Source: Oscillospiraceae bacterium
Lineage (GTDB): Bacteria; Bacillota; Clostridia; Oscillospirales; Ruminococcaceae
Assembly (NCBI GenBank): GCA_009776345.1
Contig: WRLS01000056.1
Coordinates: forward strand, 1-11,934
DNA: 11,934 bases
Direction of reading: 5' to 3'
Part shown: one piece after another, positions 1 to 5,962 of the stretch
Layout of the letters: every line of letters starts with the position of its first letter
Numbering within the stretch: position 1 is the first letter of the stretch
Notes under the pieces: generated by a model
The model's input: the letters and a program-made list of their open reading frames with translations, nothing else
The model's database searches: none
What the model was told of the DNA's origin: nothing
Translations under genes and position numbers: made by a program

Positions 1-21
1 ACCAACAAATATTTAAAACAA

Positions 22-120
22 AAAACCATGTAGGGGCGACCCCGTGCGGTCGCCCGCAAATTACCGCATCGCATCGTACAGGGCGGGACGCCCGGGTGTG
101 CGTCCCCTACGGATTGCGGG
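22..120. repeat. Direct repeat, copy 1 (99 bp)
   Basis: Pairs with 344-442 at an offset of 322 bp. Aligned by eye, the copies differ at four positions: 47/369, 97/419, 99/421 and 103/425. Inside are two hairpins. The first is GGGCGACC (34-41) with GGTCGCCC (48-55). The second is GGGACGC (85-91) with GCGTCCC (100-106). Confidence 0.9.
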
Positions 121-183
121 TTTTTATGGTGCCGGATTGTACAATGCGGGCGGGCACATGGGCCCGCCCCTACGGCGCGGTGC

Positions 184-278
184 GCAGGTTTTAGGATTTA
201 GGTTTGAGGTTTTAGGAAAAGGATGGAGCGACAAATATCGTCCCTTCCTAAATCCTTAATCCTAAAACCTAAGTCCTG
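184..278. repeat. A-type inverted repeat, copy 1
   Basis: Left arm 185-223 (TTTAGGA-like heptamers) and right arm 241-278 (TCCTAAA-like heptamers), imperfectly complementary, centred on GGAGCGACAAATATCG. It joins a GTAGGGG hairpin at 288-314. Confidence 0.83.
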
Positions 279-343
279 CCGCAGGCCGTAGGGGACGCAC
301 ACCCGGGCGTCCCGAAATTACCAAACAATCATATTATAAACAT

Positions 344-442
344 AAAACCATGTAGGGGCGACCCCGTGTGGTCGCCCGCAAATTACCGCATCGCATCGTA
401 CAGGGCGGGACGCCCGGGGGCGCGCCCCCTACGGATTGCGGG
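344..442. repeat. Direct repeat, copy 2, abutting the recX start
   Basis: Second copy of the 22-120 repeat. It ends six bases before the recX ATG, so the recX 5' untranslated region and perhaps its promoter must lie inside or before the repeat. The first hairpin (356-377) is kept. In the second, three substitutions replace the GGGACGC/GCGTCCC stem with a self-complementary GGGGGCGCGCCCCC at 416-429. Confidence 0.88.
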
Positions 443-448
443 AAAACT

Positions 449-1081
449 ATGCTAATCACAGACATCGGGCAGACAAAAAAAGGCCGATATTCTATCTTCT
501 GCGACGGGGAGTTTTACTGCTCGCTCCACGCCGATGTTTTCGCGCCTTCGCGGCTTAAAACAGGCGCGGAAATCGCGCGGGGCGAGCTTGACGCGCTTCA
601 CCGCCGCTCTGAGCTGAAAATTACGACAGACAGGGCGCTGCGGCTTTTGTCGGTGCGGAGCTACAGCGCGCACGGCCTGCGGCAAAAGTTGGCGGCATAC
701 ACGGACGAGGAAAGCGCGGATGCCGCCACTGCGCGTATGGCGGAGCTTGGATACATAAATGACCTTGACTACGCGCGGCGCTTGTGTACCGACTGCATAA
801 ACAGGAAAGGCTTTTCCGCGTACAGGGCAAAACAGGCGCTGCGGGAAAAAGGCATAGCCCGCGAGATCATCGAGCAGGTAATGGACGAGCGGGACGACGA
901 CCCGGAACCGCAGATCGCGGCGGTAGTTTTGCGAAAATATATGCGTTTCCTTGAGGATGAAAAAGGCTTTGCGAAAACGACAAACGCGCTGCTCCGGCTG
1001 GGGTACCGGCATGGGGATATCCGCCGTGTGCTTGAGAATTTGATGGAGGACGCGGGGTATTATGATGATTGGGAGGAGTAG
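449..1081 (+). CDS. recX: Regulatory protein RecX
   Basis: RecX binds RecA filaments and modulates their growth and recombinase activity in the cytoplasm. The 210-residue product shows the family pattern of three-helix repeats: SYSAHGLRQKL at 71-81, LGYINDLDYARRL at 100-112, and LLRLGYRHGDIRRVL at 181-195. An N-terminal extension (about residues 1-55, DGEFYCSLHADVF) is typical of clostridial RecX. I chose the ATG at 449 because homology starts there (MLITDI). The in-frame ATG at 368 would translate intergenic repeat. The ribosome binding site is weak (GCGGGA at about 437-442). The stop lies 5 nt before the next start, and the last codons carry that gene's Shine-Dalgarno. recA is not in the window. 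Confidence 0.88.
   Translation: MLITDIGQTKKGRYSIFCDGEFYCSLHADVFAPSRLKTGAEIARGELDALHRRSELKITTDRALRLLSVRSYSAHGLRQKLAAYTDEESADAATARMAELGYINDLDYARRLCTDCINRKGFSAYRAKQALREKGIAREIIEQVMDERDDDPEPQIAAVVLRKYMRFLEDEKGFAKTTNALLRLGYRHGDIRRVLENLMEDAGYYDDWEE
1072..1078 (+). promoter_or_regulatory. Ribosome binding site inside the recX 3' end
   Basis: GGAGGAG lies in the last recX codons (Trp-Glu-Glu), 8 nt before the ATG at 1087. It fixes the Nudix start at 1087 rather than the in-frame ATG at 1069, and it suggests recX translation influences ribosome access to the next gene. Confidence 0.8.
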
Positions 1082-1086
1082 CTAAT

Positions 1087-1569
1087 ATGGAAAGCATAAA
1101 GACAAGGGCATTTGCCGGAACTTTTTTGAGATATCAAGATGAAGTCATCCTAATGAAACGCGGTATGCATAAAAAACTAGGCCCCGGCTTATGGGCTGGA
1201 ATTGGCGGCCACATTGAGCCGTCTGACGCAGACTCGCCGGTTACGGCCTGCTTTCGTGAAATTGAGGAAGAAACGGGTATCCTGCCCGCGCAAATAGAAA
1301 GCTTGAATCTAAGATACTTTGCCTTGCTGAAATCCGCTGATACAATCGATAGCATTTACTATTTCGTAGGCGAACTAAATGAAAAAGCGGCGCTCCGCGA
1401 CACGGACGAAGGAACGCTGCATTGGATAAAGCTAGGTGATGGTATAGGATATCAAATGGCGCCGTTTATGAAAAGCTTTTATACGCATTGGGTTGACAAT
1501 TTATCGGATAATACTTTCCATTGTTTTTTGGATTCTGATATTCAGCTGATTAATCAAAGCTTTAACTAA
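1087..1569 (+). CDS. Nudix hydrolase
   Basis: A single-domain Nudix protein of 160 residues, expected to hydrolyse a nucleoside diphosphate linked to another group with Mg2+ or Mn2+; the substrate cannot be read from sequence. The Nudix box runs from about Gly41 to Ile65. Its second half, REIEEETGI (57-65), matches the consensus with the metal-binding glutamates. The first half, GHIEPSDADSPVTACF, has about two extra residues in the loop and Asp where Glu is usual. GC by hand count is about 44% over 1081-1560, against roughly 60-67% on recX lines, so it may be a late insertion between recX and rimO. The start is set by GGAGGAG at 1072-1078. The stop lies 17 nt before rimO, so the three genes are probably co-transcribed. 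Confidence 0.85.
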   Translation: MESIKTRAFAGTFLRYQDEVILMKRGMHKKLGPGLWAGIGGHIEPSDADSPVTACFREIEEETGILPAQIESLNLRYFALLKSADTIDSIYYFVGELNEKAALRDTDEGTLHWIKLGDGIGYQMAPFMKSFYTHWVDNLSDNTFHCFLDSDIQLINQSFN

Positions 1570-1586
1570 AAGAAAGGAACATCACA

Positions 1587-3056
1587 TTGGCAAAAATAGG
1601 AATGGTATCTCTGGGCTGCTCCAAAAACCAAGTCGACGCCGAGCGTATGCTGGCGGCTATCCGCGGTGCGGGGCATGAGCTAAGCGCCGACGCGGGCTTG
1701 TGCGATGCGGTCATCATCAACACCTGCGCTTTTATCGAAGAAGCAAAGCGGGAGAGCATCGATTATATTTTAGAATTTGTGAAGCTAAAGGAAGAAAACC
1801 GGATTAAAGCGGTCGCCGTGACCGGCTGCCTTGCCGAGCGCTACCGCGATGAGGTCGCGAAGGAGATACCCGAAGCCGATGTGATATTGGGGATCGGGAG
1901 CAATGCGCAAATCGTTGCGGCGATCGAAAACGCGCTGTCCGGGCAGAAAACCGCGGCGTTCGGCGACAAGCTTGACCTGCCGCTGGAGGGCAAGCGCGTT
2001 ATCTCGAATTTGCCGTTTTACGCGTATCTGAAAATCGCGGAGGGCTGTGACAACCTCTGCTCCTACTGCGCCATCCCGCTGATACGCGGGAAATTCCGCA
2101 GCCGCACGATGGAAAACATCATCGCGGAGGCCGAGGTCCTTGCCATGCAGGGCGTGACGGAGCTGAACCTCGTCGCGCAGGATACAACCCGCTACGGCGA
2201 GGATATCTATGGAAGACTCATGCTGCCGGAGCTTCTGCGCGGGCTTTGCAAAATCGAAAAGCTCCGCTGGATACGCGTGCTGTACTGCTACCCCGAACGC
2301 GTAACGGACGAGCTTTTGGACGTTATCGCGGCAGAGCCGAAAATCGTGAAATACATGGATATCCCAATCCAGCACTGCGAGGGCGAAATACTCGCCGCCA
2401 TGAACCGGCGCGGCGATAAAAATACACTTGCCGCGCTGTTTGCAAAAATCCGCGAAAAAATCCCCGGCGTGGCCTTGCGCACAACAATAATCGCGGGCTT
2501 CCCGGGCGAAACCGACGCGCATTTTCAGTCGCTTTTAGATTTTGTGAAGGAGATAAAATTCGACAGGCTCGGCTGTTTTGCCTATTCCAAAGAGGAGGAC
2601 ACCCCGGCGGCGGAGCTGACAAATCAAATCGGCGATGAAATAAAACAGCGGCGCTGCGGGCAAATCATGGAACTGCAAAGCATAGTTATGCAAAGCATCG
2701 CGGAAAATATGCTCGGCAAAGCTGTAGAAGTGCTGTGCGAGGGCTTCGACCGCTACGCGGGGCTTTGGTTCGGGCGCAGCTATATGGACGCGCCTGATAT
2801 TGACACGAAGGTGTTTTTCACAACCGGCACGCCGGTCAAGCCCGGGGATTATGTAACCGTCCTGGCGGAGGATGTGCTGGATGGGGATATAGTGGGGGTT
2901 GCAGTTACCGATATTGATACGCAGAAAAATGAAGCAAGAAAGCTATTTTTGAAAAATGCAGAGGATATGCAGCAGCAGTCTGTTGTCAACGGAACAAGTG
3001 AGATGACGATGGACGAAATAGACGATATAATCGCAGAAGTCCGAAAAGAGAAGTAG
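1587..3056 (+). CDS. rimO: Ribosomal protein S12 methylthiotransferase RimO
   Basis: RimO is a radical SAM enzyme that adds a methylthio group to a conserved aspartate of ribosomal protein S12. Domain order fits. The N-terminal UPF0004/MTTase domain has cluster cysteines C11, C47 and C81. The radical SAM core has CxxxCxxC at C154, C158 and C161. A TRAM domain spans about 375-440. The motifs MVSLGCSKNQVD and VAQDTTRYGED favour RimO over MiaB. The start is TTG at 1587, with AAAGGAA (1573-1579) 7 nt upstream. At 489 residues it is about 45-50 longer than usual: after the TRAM domain, residues 443-489 form a charged, AT-rich tail ending MTMDEIDDIIAEVRKEK. This tail is discussed in the findings. 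Confidence 0.93.
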   Translation: MAKIGMVSLGCSKNQVDAERMLAAIRGAGHELSADAGLCDAVIINTCAFIEEAKRESIDYILEFVKLKEENRIKAVAVTGCLAERYRDEVAKEIPEADVILGIGSNAQIVAAIENALSGQKTAAFGDKLDLPLEGKRVISNLPFYAYLKIAEGCDNLCSYCAIPLIRGKFRSRTMENIIAEAEVLAMQGVTELNLVAQDTTRYGEDIYGRLMLPELLRGLCKIEKLRWIRVLYCYPERVTDELLDVIAAEPKIVKYMDIPIQHCEGEILAAMNRRGDKNTLAALFAKIREKIPGVALRTTIIAGFPGETDAHFQSLLDFVKEIKFDRLGCFAYSKEEDTPAAELTNQIGDEIKQRRCGQIMELQSIVMQSIAENMLGKAVEVLCEGFDRYAGLWFGRSYMDAPDIDTKVFFTTGTPVKPGDYVTVLAEDVLDGDIVGVAVTDIDTQKNEARKLFLKNAEDMQQQSVVNGTSEMTMDEIDDIIAEVRKEK

Positions 3057-3680
3057 GTACTACCGGGGGCGGTCGTCTCTACGGTTTTAGGTAGGTTTTA
3101 AGGTAGGGCGGGGGCTTGCCCCCGCCGTTTCGGTGCAAAACCTGTGCCTACATCATGCTTGTTTCCGGTTGCAGTTTCGCACTGCCCACCCGCTCAAGCC
3201 GCGGAGGCTTTTCTTTTGCTTGTGCAAAAGAAACAAAACACACCGGGGAGACCCCGGACCCCCACTCCGACAAACCGCATAGCATTGTGCCTTTCATCGC
3301 GCACGTCAAAAGCTTTGCTCTATAATCCACCCAATCACCCAGCCGAGCCGGGCTCCAGGTCTCGAACGCGAAAAAAGGTATTAGGAATAAAAGATATCAA
3401 AGACTTTTTCCGCTGTTATTACGTGCGCGGGCGCTTCCGGGCATCGCTCTTTCCTTTAGGTTTGCGCCTACTTGCCTTTGTGGCCTGCACTTTTTCTTGG
3501 GACAAAAACTTATTGCTTCTTCCCTTACTAATTTCTAATTCCTATTTTCTAATTTCTATTTGGGTGGTAGGCGTAGCCTGACGGGGTGGTTCAAAATAGA
3601 TGCGGAAATTATCGCTTCTTCCTTTCCTTGAAACCTTATTTCTGAATCCTGCGCGCCGCGCTATACCTTTCTTTCCCAAG
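3057..3680. other. Non-coding stretch with degenerate repeats
   Basis: I see no gene here. Open frames on both strands lack ribosome binding sites and read as low-complexity repeat translation. Visible structure: a GC hairpin at 3107-3126, a 10-bp hairpin at 3210-3233 (TTCTTTTGC-type arms, loop TTGT), CCGGGG-AGA-CCCCGG at 3243-3257, and a decayed A-type arm at about 3606-3650. A T-arm-like GTTCGAGACC on the minus strand near 3360 has no tRNA around it. Confidence 0.6.
3107..3126 (+). terminator. Possible terminator hairpin after rimO
   Basis: GGCGGGGG pairs with CCCCCGCC across the tetraloop CTTG, 50 nt after the rimO stop. Only GTTT follows, so this is a weak intrinsic terminator at best and may simply be another intergenic hairpin. 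Confidence 0.35.
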
Positions 3681-3709
3681 TTGACAACAACGCAAAACCC
3701 ATGTATAAT
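3681..3709 (+). promoter_or_regulatory. Perfect consensus sigma-A promoter
   Basis: TTGACA at 3681-3686 and TATAAT at 3704-3709, separated by exactly 17 nt. Both hexamers match consensus fully. Transcription should start near 3715-3717 and run into the small RNA candidate. No protein gene on the plus strand follows before the terminator. Confidence 0.88.
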
Positions 3710-3715
3710 AAACCT

Positions 3716-3850
3716 ATCTTAAAAAGAAAGGAGGGGGTTGCCATTAGTAAGCCTAGTGCCATGCCTCTCCGGGGGGCTATAATCTAATCCCGCGGTAGAG
3801 GCGTGCCGCAAGCGTACACCGGGGAACGAAAATCCCCCGGTGTATTTTTT
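3716..3850 (+). ncRNA. Candidate small non-coding RNA of unknown family
   Basis: A free-standing transcription unit of about 135 nt lies between a perfect promoter and an intrinsic terminator. Nearest genes are rimO, about 650 nt upstream, and an oxidoreductase on the opposite strand, so it is not a leader of a visible gene. Folding by hand gives a long hairpin at 3760-3805. CAUGCCUCU (3760-3768) pairs with AGAGGCGUG (3797-3805), then CCG pairs with CGG, then GGGG with UCCC. There is one G-G mismatch, one bulged U and an AU-rich loop. The 5' part has AAAGGAGG (3727-3734), so a short translated ORF is possible (ATT at 3743 or TTG at 3738, about 14 codons). I do not recognise tmRNA, SRP RNA, RNase P or a riboswitch. 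A short divergent 6S RNA is possible but unproven. Confidence 0.72.
3815..3850 (+). terminator. Intrinsic terminator of the small RNA
   Basis: A 10-bp perfect stem: TACACCGGGG (3815-3824) pairs with CCCCGGTGTA (3835-3844), with a 10-nt loop, followed by six T residues (3845-3850). The T-run is on the plus strand only. Confidence 0.92.
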
Positions 3851-3866
3851 ATGCAGTATAAGTCAA

Positions 3867-3885
3867 GCGCCGCCGAAGGCGGCGC
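3867..3885 (-). terminator. Probable terminator of the oxidoreductase operon
   Basis: GCGCCGCC and GGCGGCGC form an 8-bp stem with a 3-nt loop, 7 nt beyond the minus-strand stop codon. On the minus strand it is followed by TTGACTT, a short interrupted T-run, so termination strength is uncertain. Confidence 0.5.
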
Positions 3886-3892
3886 GCGGCGG

Positions 3893-4951
3893 CTATATCA
3901 GTGCGTTTTGGCGGTGGCTTTCCTCCATGACCCAAATCTGCTGGCGTACCTGCTCCGGCGTTACGACCAGCGGTGTGCCCTCGGTAATCCTGCGGTAAAG
4001 CGTGTCGTAGAGCTTTCCCGTGGCGTAGTCAAAGGTCCCGGCGTTTGCGGTTTCCCATTTGTCGTCGCGCCACAAAAGCGGCTCGCTGCAATACATGGGC
4101 AGCCCCATCGCGTTACTCAGCGGGGTTTTTATCAGCCGCTGCTCGGGGGCCTCCGCGGGGTCAAACCAGCGCCACTGCATTTCCTGCAAGCTGCCCTTCA
4201 GCCCGCCGGTCGAACCCATTATGTTGTATGTAAAGCTCGGGTACGCGTTGCAGGAGGAAATCTCCACATCAATAACCGGCCTTCCCGGTGCGGTTAGGAT
4301 AAGCTTGACGTAATCCTCCGCATCGCCGAAGGTATTCACCCTGTCCATAAAACAGGTGACATTCGGGTTGCCGTCCGGGAAATCCAGCAGCTGCAGCGCC
4401 TGGTCGACGGGATGCGGTCCTGTATTGTACAGGTTGCCGCCGGCGAATTCGCGGCAGCACTGCCAATCCCACCTTCTCGCATAGCCGCTGAAATGTATGC
4501 TGACCTGTATAATCCTGCCCAGCGCGCCGCTCGCGAGGACCTTGCTTACCTGCTCGAAATACGGCGCAAAGCGCGACTGCTGGAATACCGCCAGCATTTT
4601 CCCGCTTTTTTGGGACGCGGCGATCATTTCGTCCACCTGTGCGGCGGTCTGCGCGAAGGGCTTTTCGCACAGCACATTGTAGCCGCGCCTAAGCAGATCC
4701 AGCGTTACCGGCACATGAAGATGGCTGGGCGTGGCGTTTACCACAAGGTCGATGCCGCCGTCTTCGGGAAAATCCGCGTAATCGGCAAACGCGCGGCAGC
4801 CGTATTCTTTTTCCGCCCTGTCCCTGCGCTCCTTGATAGGGTCGGCGACAAAGGCGACCTTGTACTTTTCCCCGGCGGTGAGAAAGTATGCCCCGTGGAT
4901 ATCCCGCCCGCTCCTGCCTTGCCCTAAAATAGCAATACGAAGCTGTTTCAT
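3893..4951 (-). CDS. Gfo/Idh/MocA family oxidoreductase
   Basis: A 352-residue cytoplasmic NAD(P)-dependent oxidoreductase of the sugar/inositol dehydrogenase superfamily. The Rossmann fold opens with GQGRSG at 10-15 (GxGxxG). CEKPF at 95-99 is the family EKP motif, whose Lys contacts cofactor and substrate. NTGPHPVDQ at 176-184 supplies the catalytic His180 and Asp183. The C-terminal alpha/beta domain is complete. The substrate is not determinable from sequence; a sugar or sugar-derived polyol is likely. Its ATG overlaps the TGA of the upstream CBM9-like gene (ATGA), so translation is coupled and the two proteins probably act in one pathway. It converges on the small RNA gene, with hairpins separating them. 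Confidence 0.9.
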   Translation of the reverse strand: MKQLRIAILGQGRSGRDIHGAYFLTAGEKYKVAFVADPIKERRDRAEKEYGCRAFADYADFPEDGGIDLVVNATPSHLHVPVTLDLLRRGYNVLCEKPFAQTAAQVDEMIAASQKSGKMLAVFQQSRFAPYFEQVSKVLASGALGRIIQVSIHFSGYARRWDWQCCREFAGGNLYNTGPHPVDQALQLLDFPDGNPNVTCFMDRVNTFGDAEDYVKLILTAPGRPVIDVEISSCNAYPSFTYNIMGSTGGLKGSLQEMQWRWFDPAEAPEQRLIKTPLSNAMGLPMYCSEPLLWRDDKWETANAGTFDYATGKLYDTLYRRITEGTPLVVTPEQVRQQIWVMEESHRQNALI

Positions 4952-5514
4952 ATTTTACTAAGCCCCACTTCCCTGAAAAATTCCGGCCTGTGAAAATCCG
5001 GGCGCTCTGTTTCTACAAGGTTCCAACAGCCCCAATGCGGCACAGCCAGCTTATCCCCGCATTTATAGAAATTGCATAGGATCGTGTCTTTTTTCGATAT
5101 CGGCGCTTTGCCGTATATCTGGGCGATCAAGGCATAAGGCAGAAAAAACTGTACCTGCCAGCGCGTCCTGATGGTCTTTCTGTTCACAGTAGTCCGCACA
5201 TCCATATTGTACAGGTATTCTACCGGCAACAGACGCCGGTCATGGCGCGACTCCCCAACCGCGAAATGCACCGTGCCGATGGGGTTTATCTCTATGTTTA
5301 GGTATCGCGCGTCGTCAAGATAGGGCCGCAGAAAAAACTCCGCGCAGCTGTCTTGGCACACGCCGCTGTTGTGCGCCGACTGCGCCGCGCGTATTTCCGG
5401 CTCGCGCACGTCAAACTCTACAGTAAGCTGCGCGTCATCGGCTGTAAGTGAGCCTTCAGCATCAACAAACGGCCTTTTTTGCCCCCATGGGTAATGGTCG
5501 ATGGTGAAATTCAT
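4948..5514 (-). CDS. CBM9-like carbohydrate-binding protein, cytoplasmic
   Basis: A 188-residue protein resembling carbohydrate-binding family 9-like domains (CBM9_2 type). Recognisable signatures are DSCAEFFLRP (55-64), YLNIEINPIGT (71-81) and the C-terminal RPDFHRPEFF (171-180). The domain fills the whole protein, and there is no signal peptide, lipobox or catalytic partner domain, so it appears to act inside the cell. I chose the ATG at 5514 because AAAGGA lies 7 nt upstream (complement of 5522-5527) and homology begins there. An in-frame ATG at 5628 would add 38 residues translated from a repeat hairpin. It is followed by an overlapping oxidoreductase gene. The ligand is unknown, and its role could be enzymatic rather than binding. 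No good promoter is visible upstream. Confidence 0.78.
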   Translation of the reverse strand: MNFTIDHYPWGQKRPFVDAEGSLTADDAQLTVEFDVREPEIRAAQSAHNSGVCQDSCAEFFLRPYLDDARYLNIEINPIGTVHFAVGESRHDRRLLPVEYLYNMDVRTTVNRKTIRTRWQVQFFLPYALIAQIYGKAPISKKDTILCNFYKCGDKLAVPHWGCWNLVETERPDFHRPEFFREVGLSKI

Positions 5515-5635
5515 AGGATGGTCCTTTCCGGTTAAAAGATTTGCGGCGTAGGGCGGGGAATGTGAAGTGCAGAACAAGATTAGGGCATATGCCCCCTTCG
5601 CGCACGAAGGGGGTGGCTGGCGGCGCAAAGCGCCG

Positions 5636-5740
5636 CAGGTTTTAGGATTAAGGTTTAAGGTTTCAGGAAAAGGACAAATCTTTTAGTTTCTTCCCTTCCT
5701 AAATCCTGAATCCTAAATCCTAAATCCTAAATTCCTGCCG
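5636..5740. repeat. A-type inverted repeat, copy 2
   Basis: The left arm (5636-5675) is built of TTTAGGA-like heptamers. The right arm (5691-5735) has five CCTAAAT-like heptamers in tandem. The arms are imperfectly complementary around a short AT-rich centre. The element ends in CTGCCGAAGGC, as do the copies near 9370 and 9745. Confidence 0.82.
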
Positions 5741-5746
5741 AAGGCA

Positions 5747-5793
5747 CAACCCCCGCCGTCTGCGGACGGCACCCCCTTCGTGCGCGAAGGGGG
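5747..5793. repeat. C-type double-hairpin repeat (inverted relative to 9471-9517)
   Basis: Stem 1 is GCCGTC (5755-5760) with GACGGC (5765-5770). Stem 2 is CCCCCTTCG (5772-5780) with CGAAGGGGG (5785-5793). The 47 nt are the exact reverse complement of 9471-9517. Confidence 0.88.
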
Positions 5794-5867
5794 CAATGGG
5801 TTGCATAGAATGTAATGTTGCGGTAAATTCGGGACGCCCGGGTGTGCGTCTCCTACGGCGCTGCGCG

Positions 5868-5962
5868 CAGGTTTTAGGATTTAGGTTTGAGGTTTTAGGA
5901 AAAGGACGGCGCGACAATTTTCTTCCCTTCCTAAATCCTAAATCCTCAATCCCGACGAAGGC
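5868..5962. repeat. A-type inverted repeat, copy 3, overlapping the nagB end
   Basis: Left arm 5868-5906 and right arm about 5921-5951, nearly identical to the copy at 9280-9380 across the central GACAATTTTCTTCCCTTCC. Its right edge contains the nagB stop codon. Confidence 0.83.

Larger units (their letters stand above)
1..448. repeat. Composite intergenic repeat array upstream of recX
   Basis: No credible gene lies here; the open frames read low-complexity translations of repeats. The stretch is a mosaic of hairpin elements: B-type GTAGGGG hairpins at 30-57, 84-110 (inverted), 146-173 (inverted), 288-314 and 352-379, plus one A-type TTTAGGA/TCCTAAA inverted repeat at 184-278. Short AT-rich spacers at 1-29 and 318-350 resemble each other and precede the two copies of a 99-bp direct repeat. 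The 27-nt element at 288-314 is the exact reverse complement of 84-110. No convincing recX promoter is visible. A TATTAT at 332-337 lacks a -35 partner. Confidence 0.85.
5515..5945. repeat. Repeat cluster between the CBM9-like gene and nagB
   Basis: No gene. Reading left to right: a C-type hairpin CCCCCTTCG/CGAAGGGGG (5592-5613); a GCGGCGC-AAA-GCGCCGC hairpin (5620-5636); A-type inverted repeat (5636-5740); the full C-type double hairpin (5747-5793); a B-type element with one stem mutation (5830-5856); and a second A-type repeat (5868-5962) that runs into the end of nagB. Confidence 0.85.

Noticed and set aside
44..259. 71-codon open frame in the left repeat array
   Set aside because: It translates B and A repeats (GRPGVRPLR, GGHMGPPLRR). 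No ribosome binding site, and similar nonsense appears in other repeat clusters.
1785..2522. 245-codon minus-strand frame inside rimO
   Set aside because: Shadow of a GC-rich gene; rimO is certain from its motifs across the same stretch. The same applies to long antisense frames in recX, the oxidoreductase, nagB, nagA, gdhA and the radical SAM gene.
3345..3385. T-arm-like GTTCGAGACC on the minus strand
   Set aside because: I could not fold acceptor, D or anticodon arms around it, so no tRNA gene is supported.
3116..3581. Two overlapping plus-strand frames and one minus-strand frame after rimO
   Set aside because: No Shine-Dalgarno, low-complexity content, hairpins within, and no recognisable protein family.
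3778..3783. Internal TATAAT in the small RNA loop
   Set aside because: No -35 element 16-18 nt upstream. It is more likely part of the hairpin loop.
5514..5628. N-terminal extension or signal peptide of the CBM9-like protein
   Set aside because: The extra 38 codons lie in a C-type repeat hairpin; the internal ATG at 5514 has a proper ribosome binding site.
5636..5740. True telomere or chromosome end
   Set aside because: The heptamers are short, imperfect, face each other as inverted arms, and lie between normal genes, so they are interspersed repeats.
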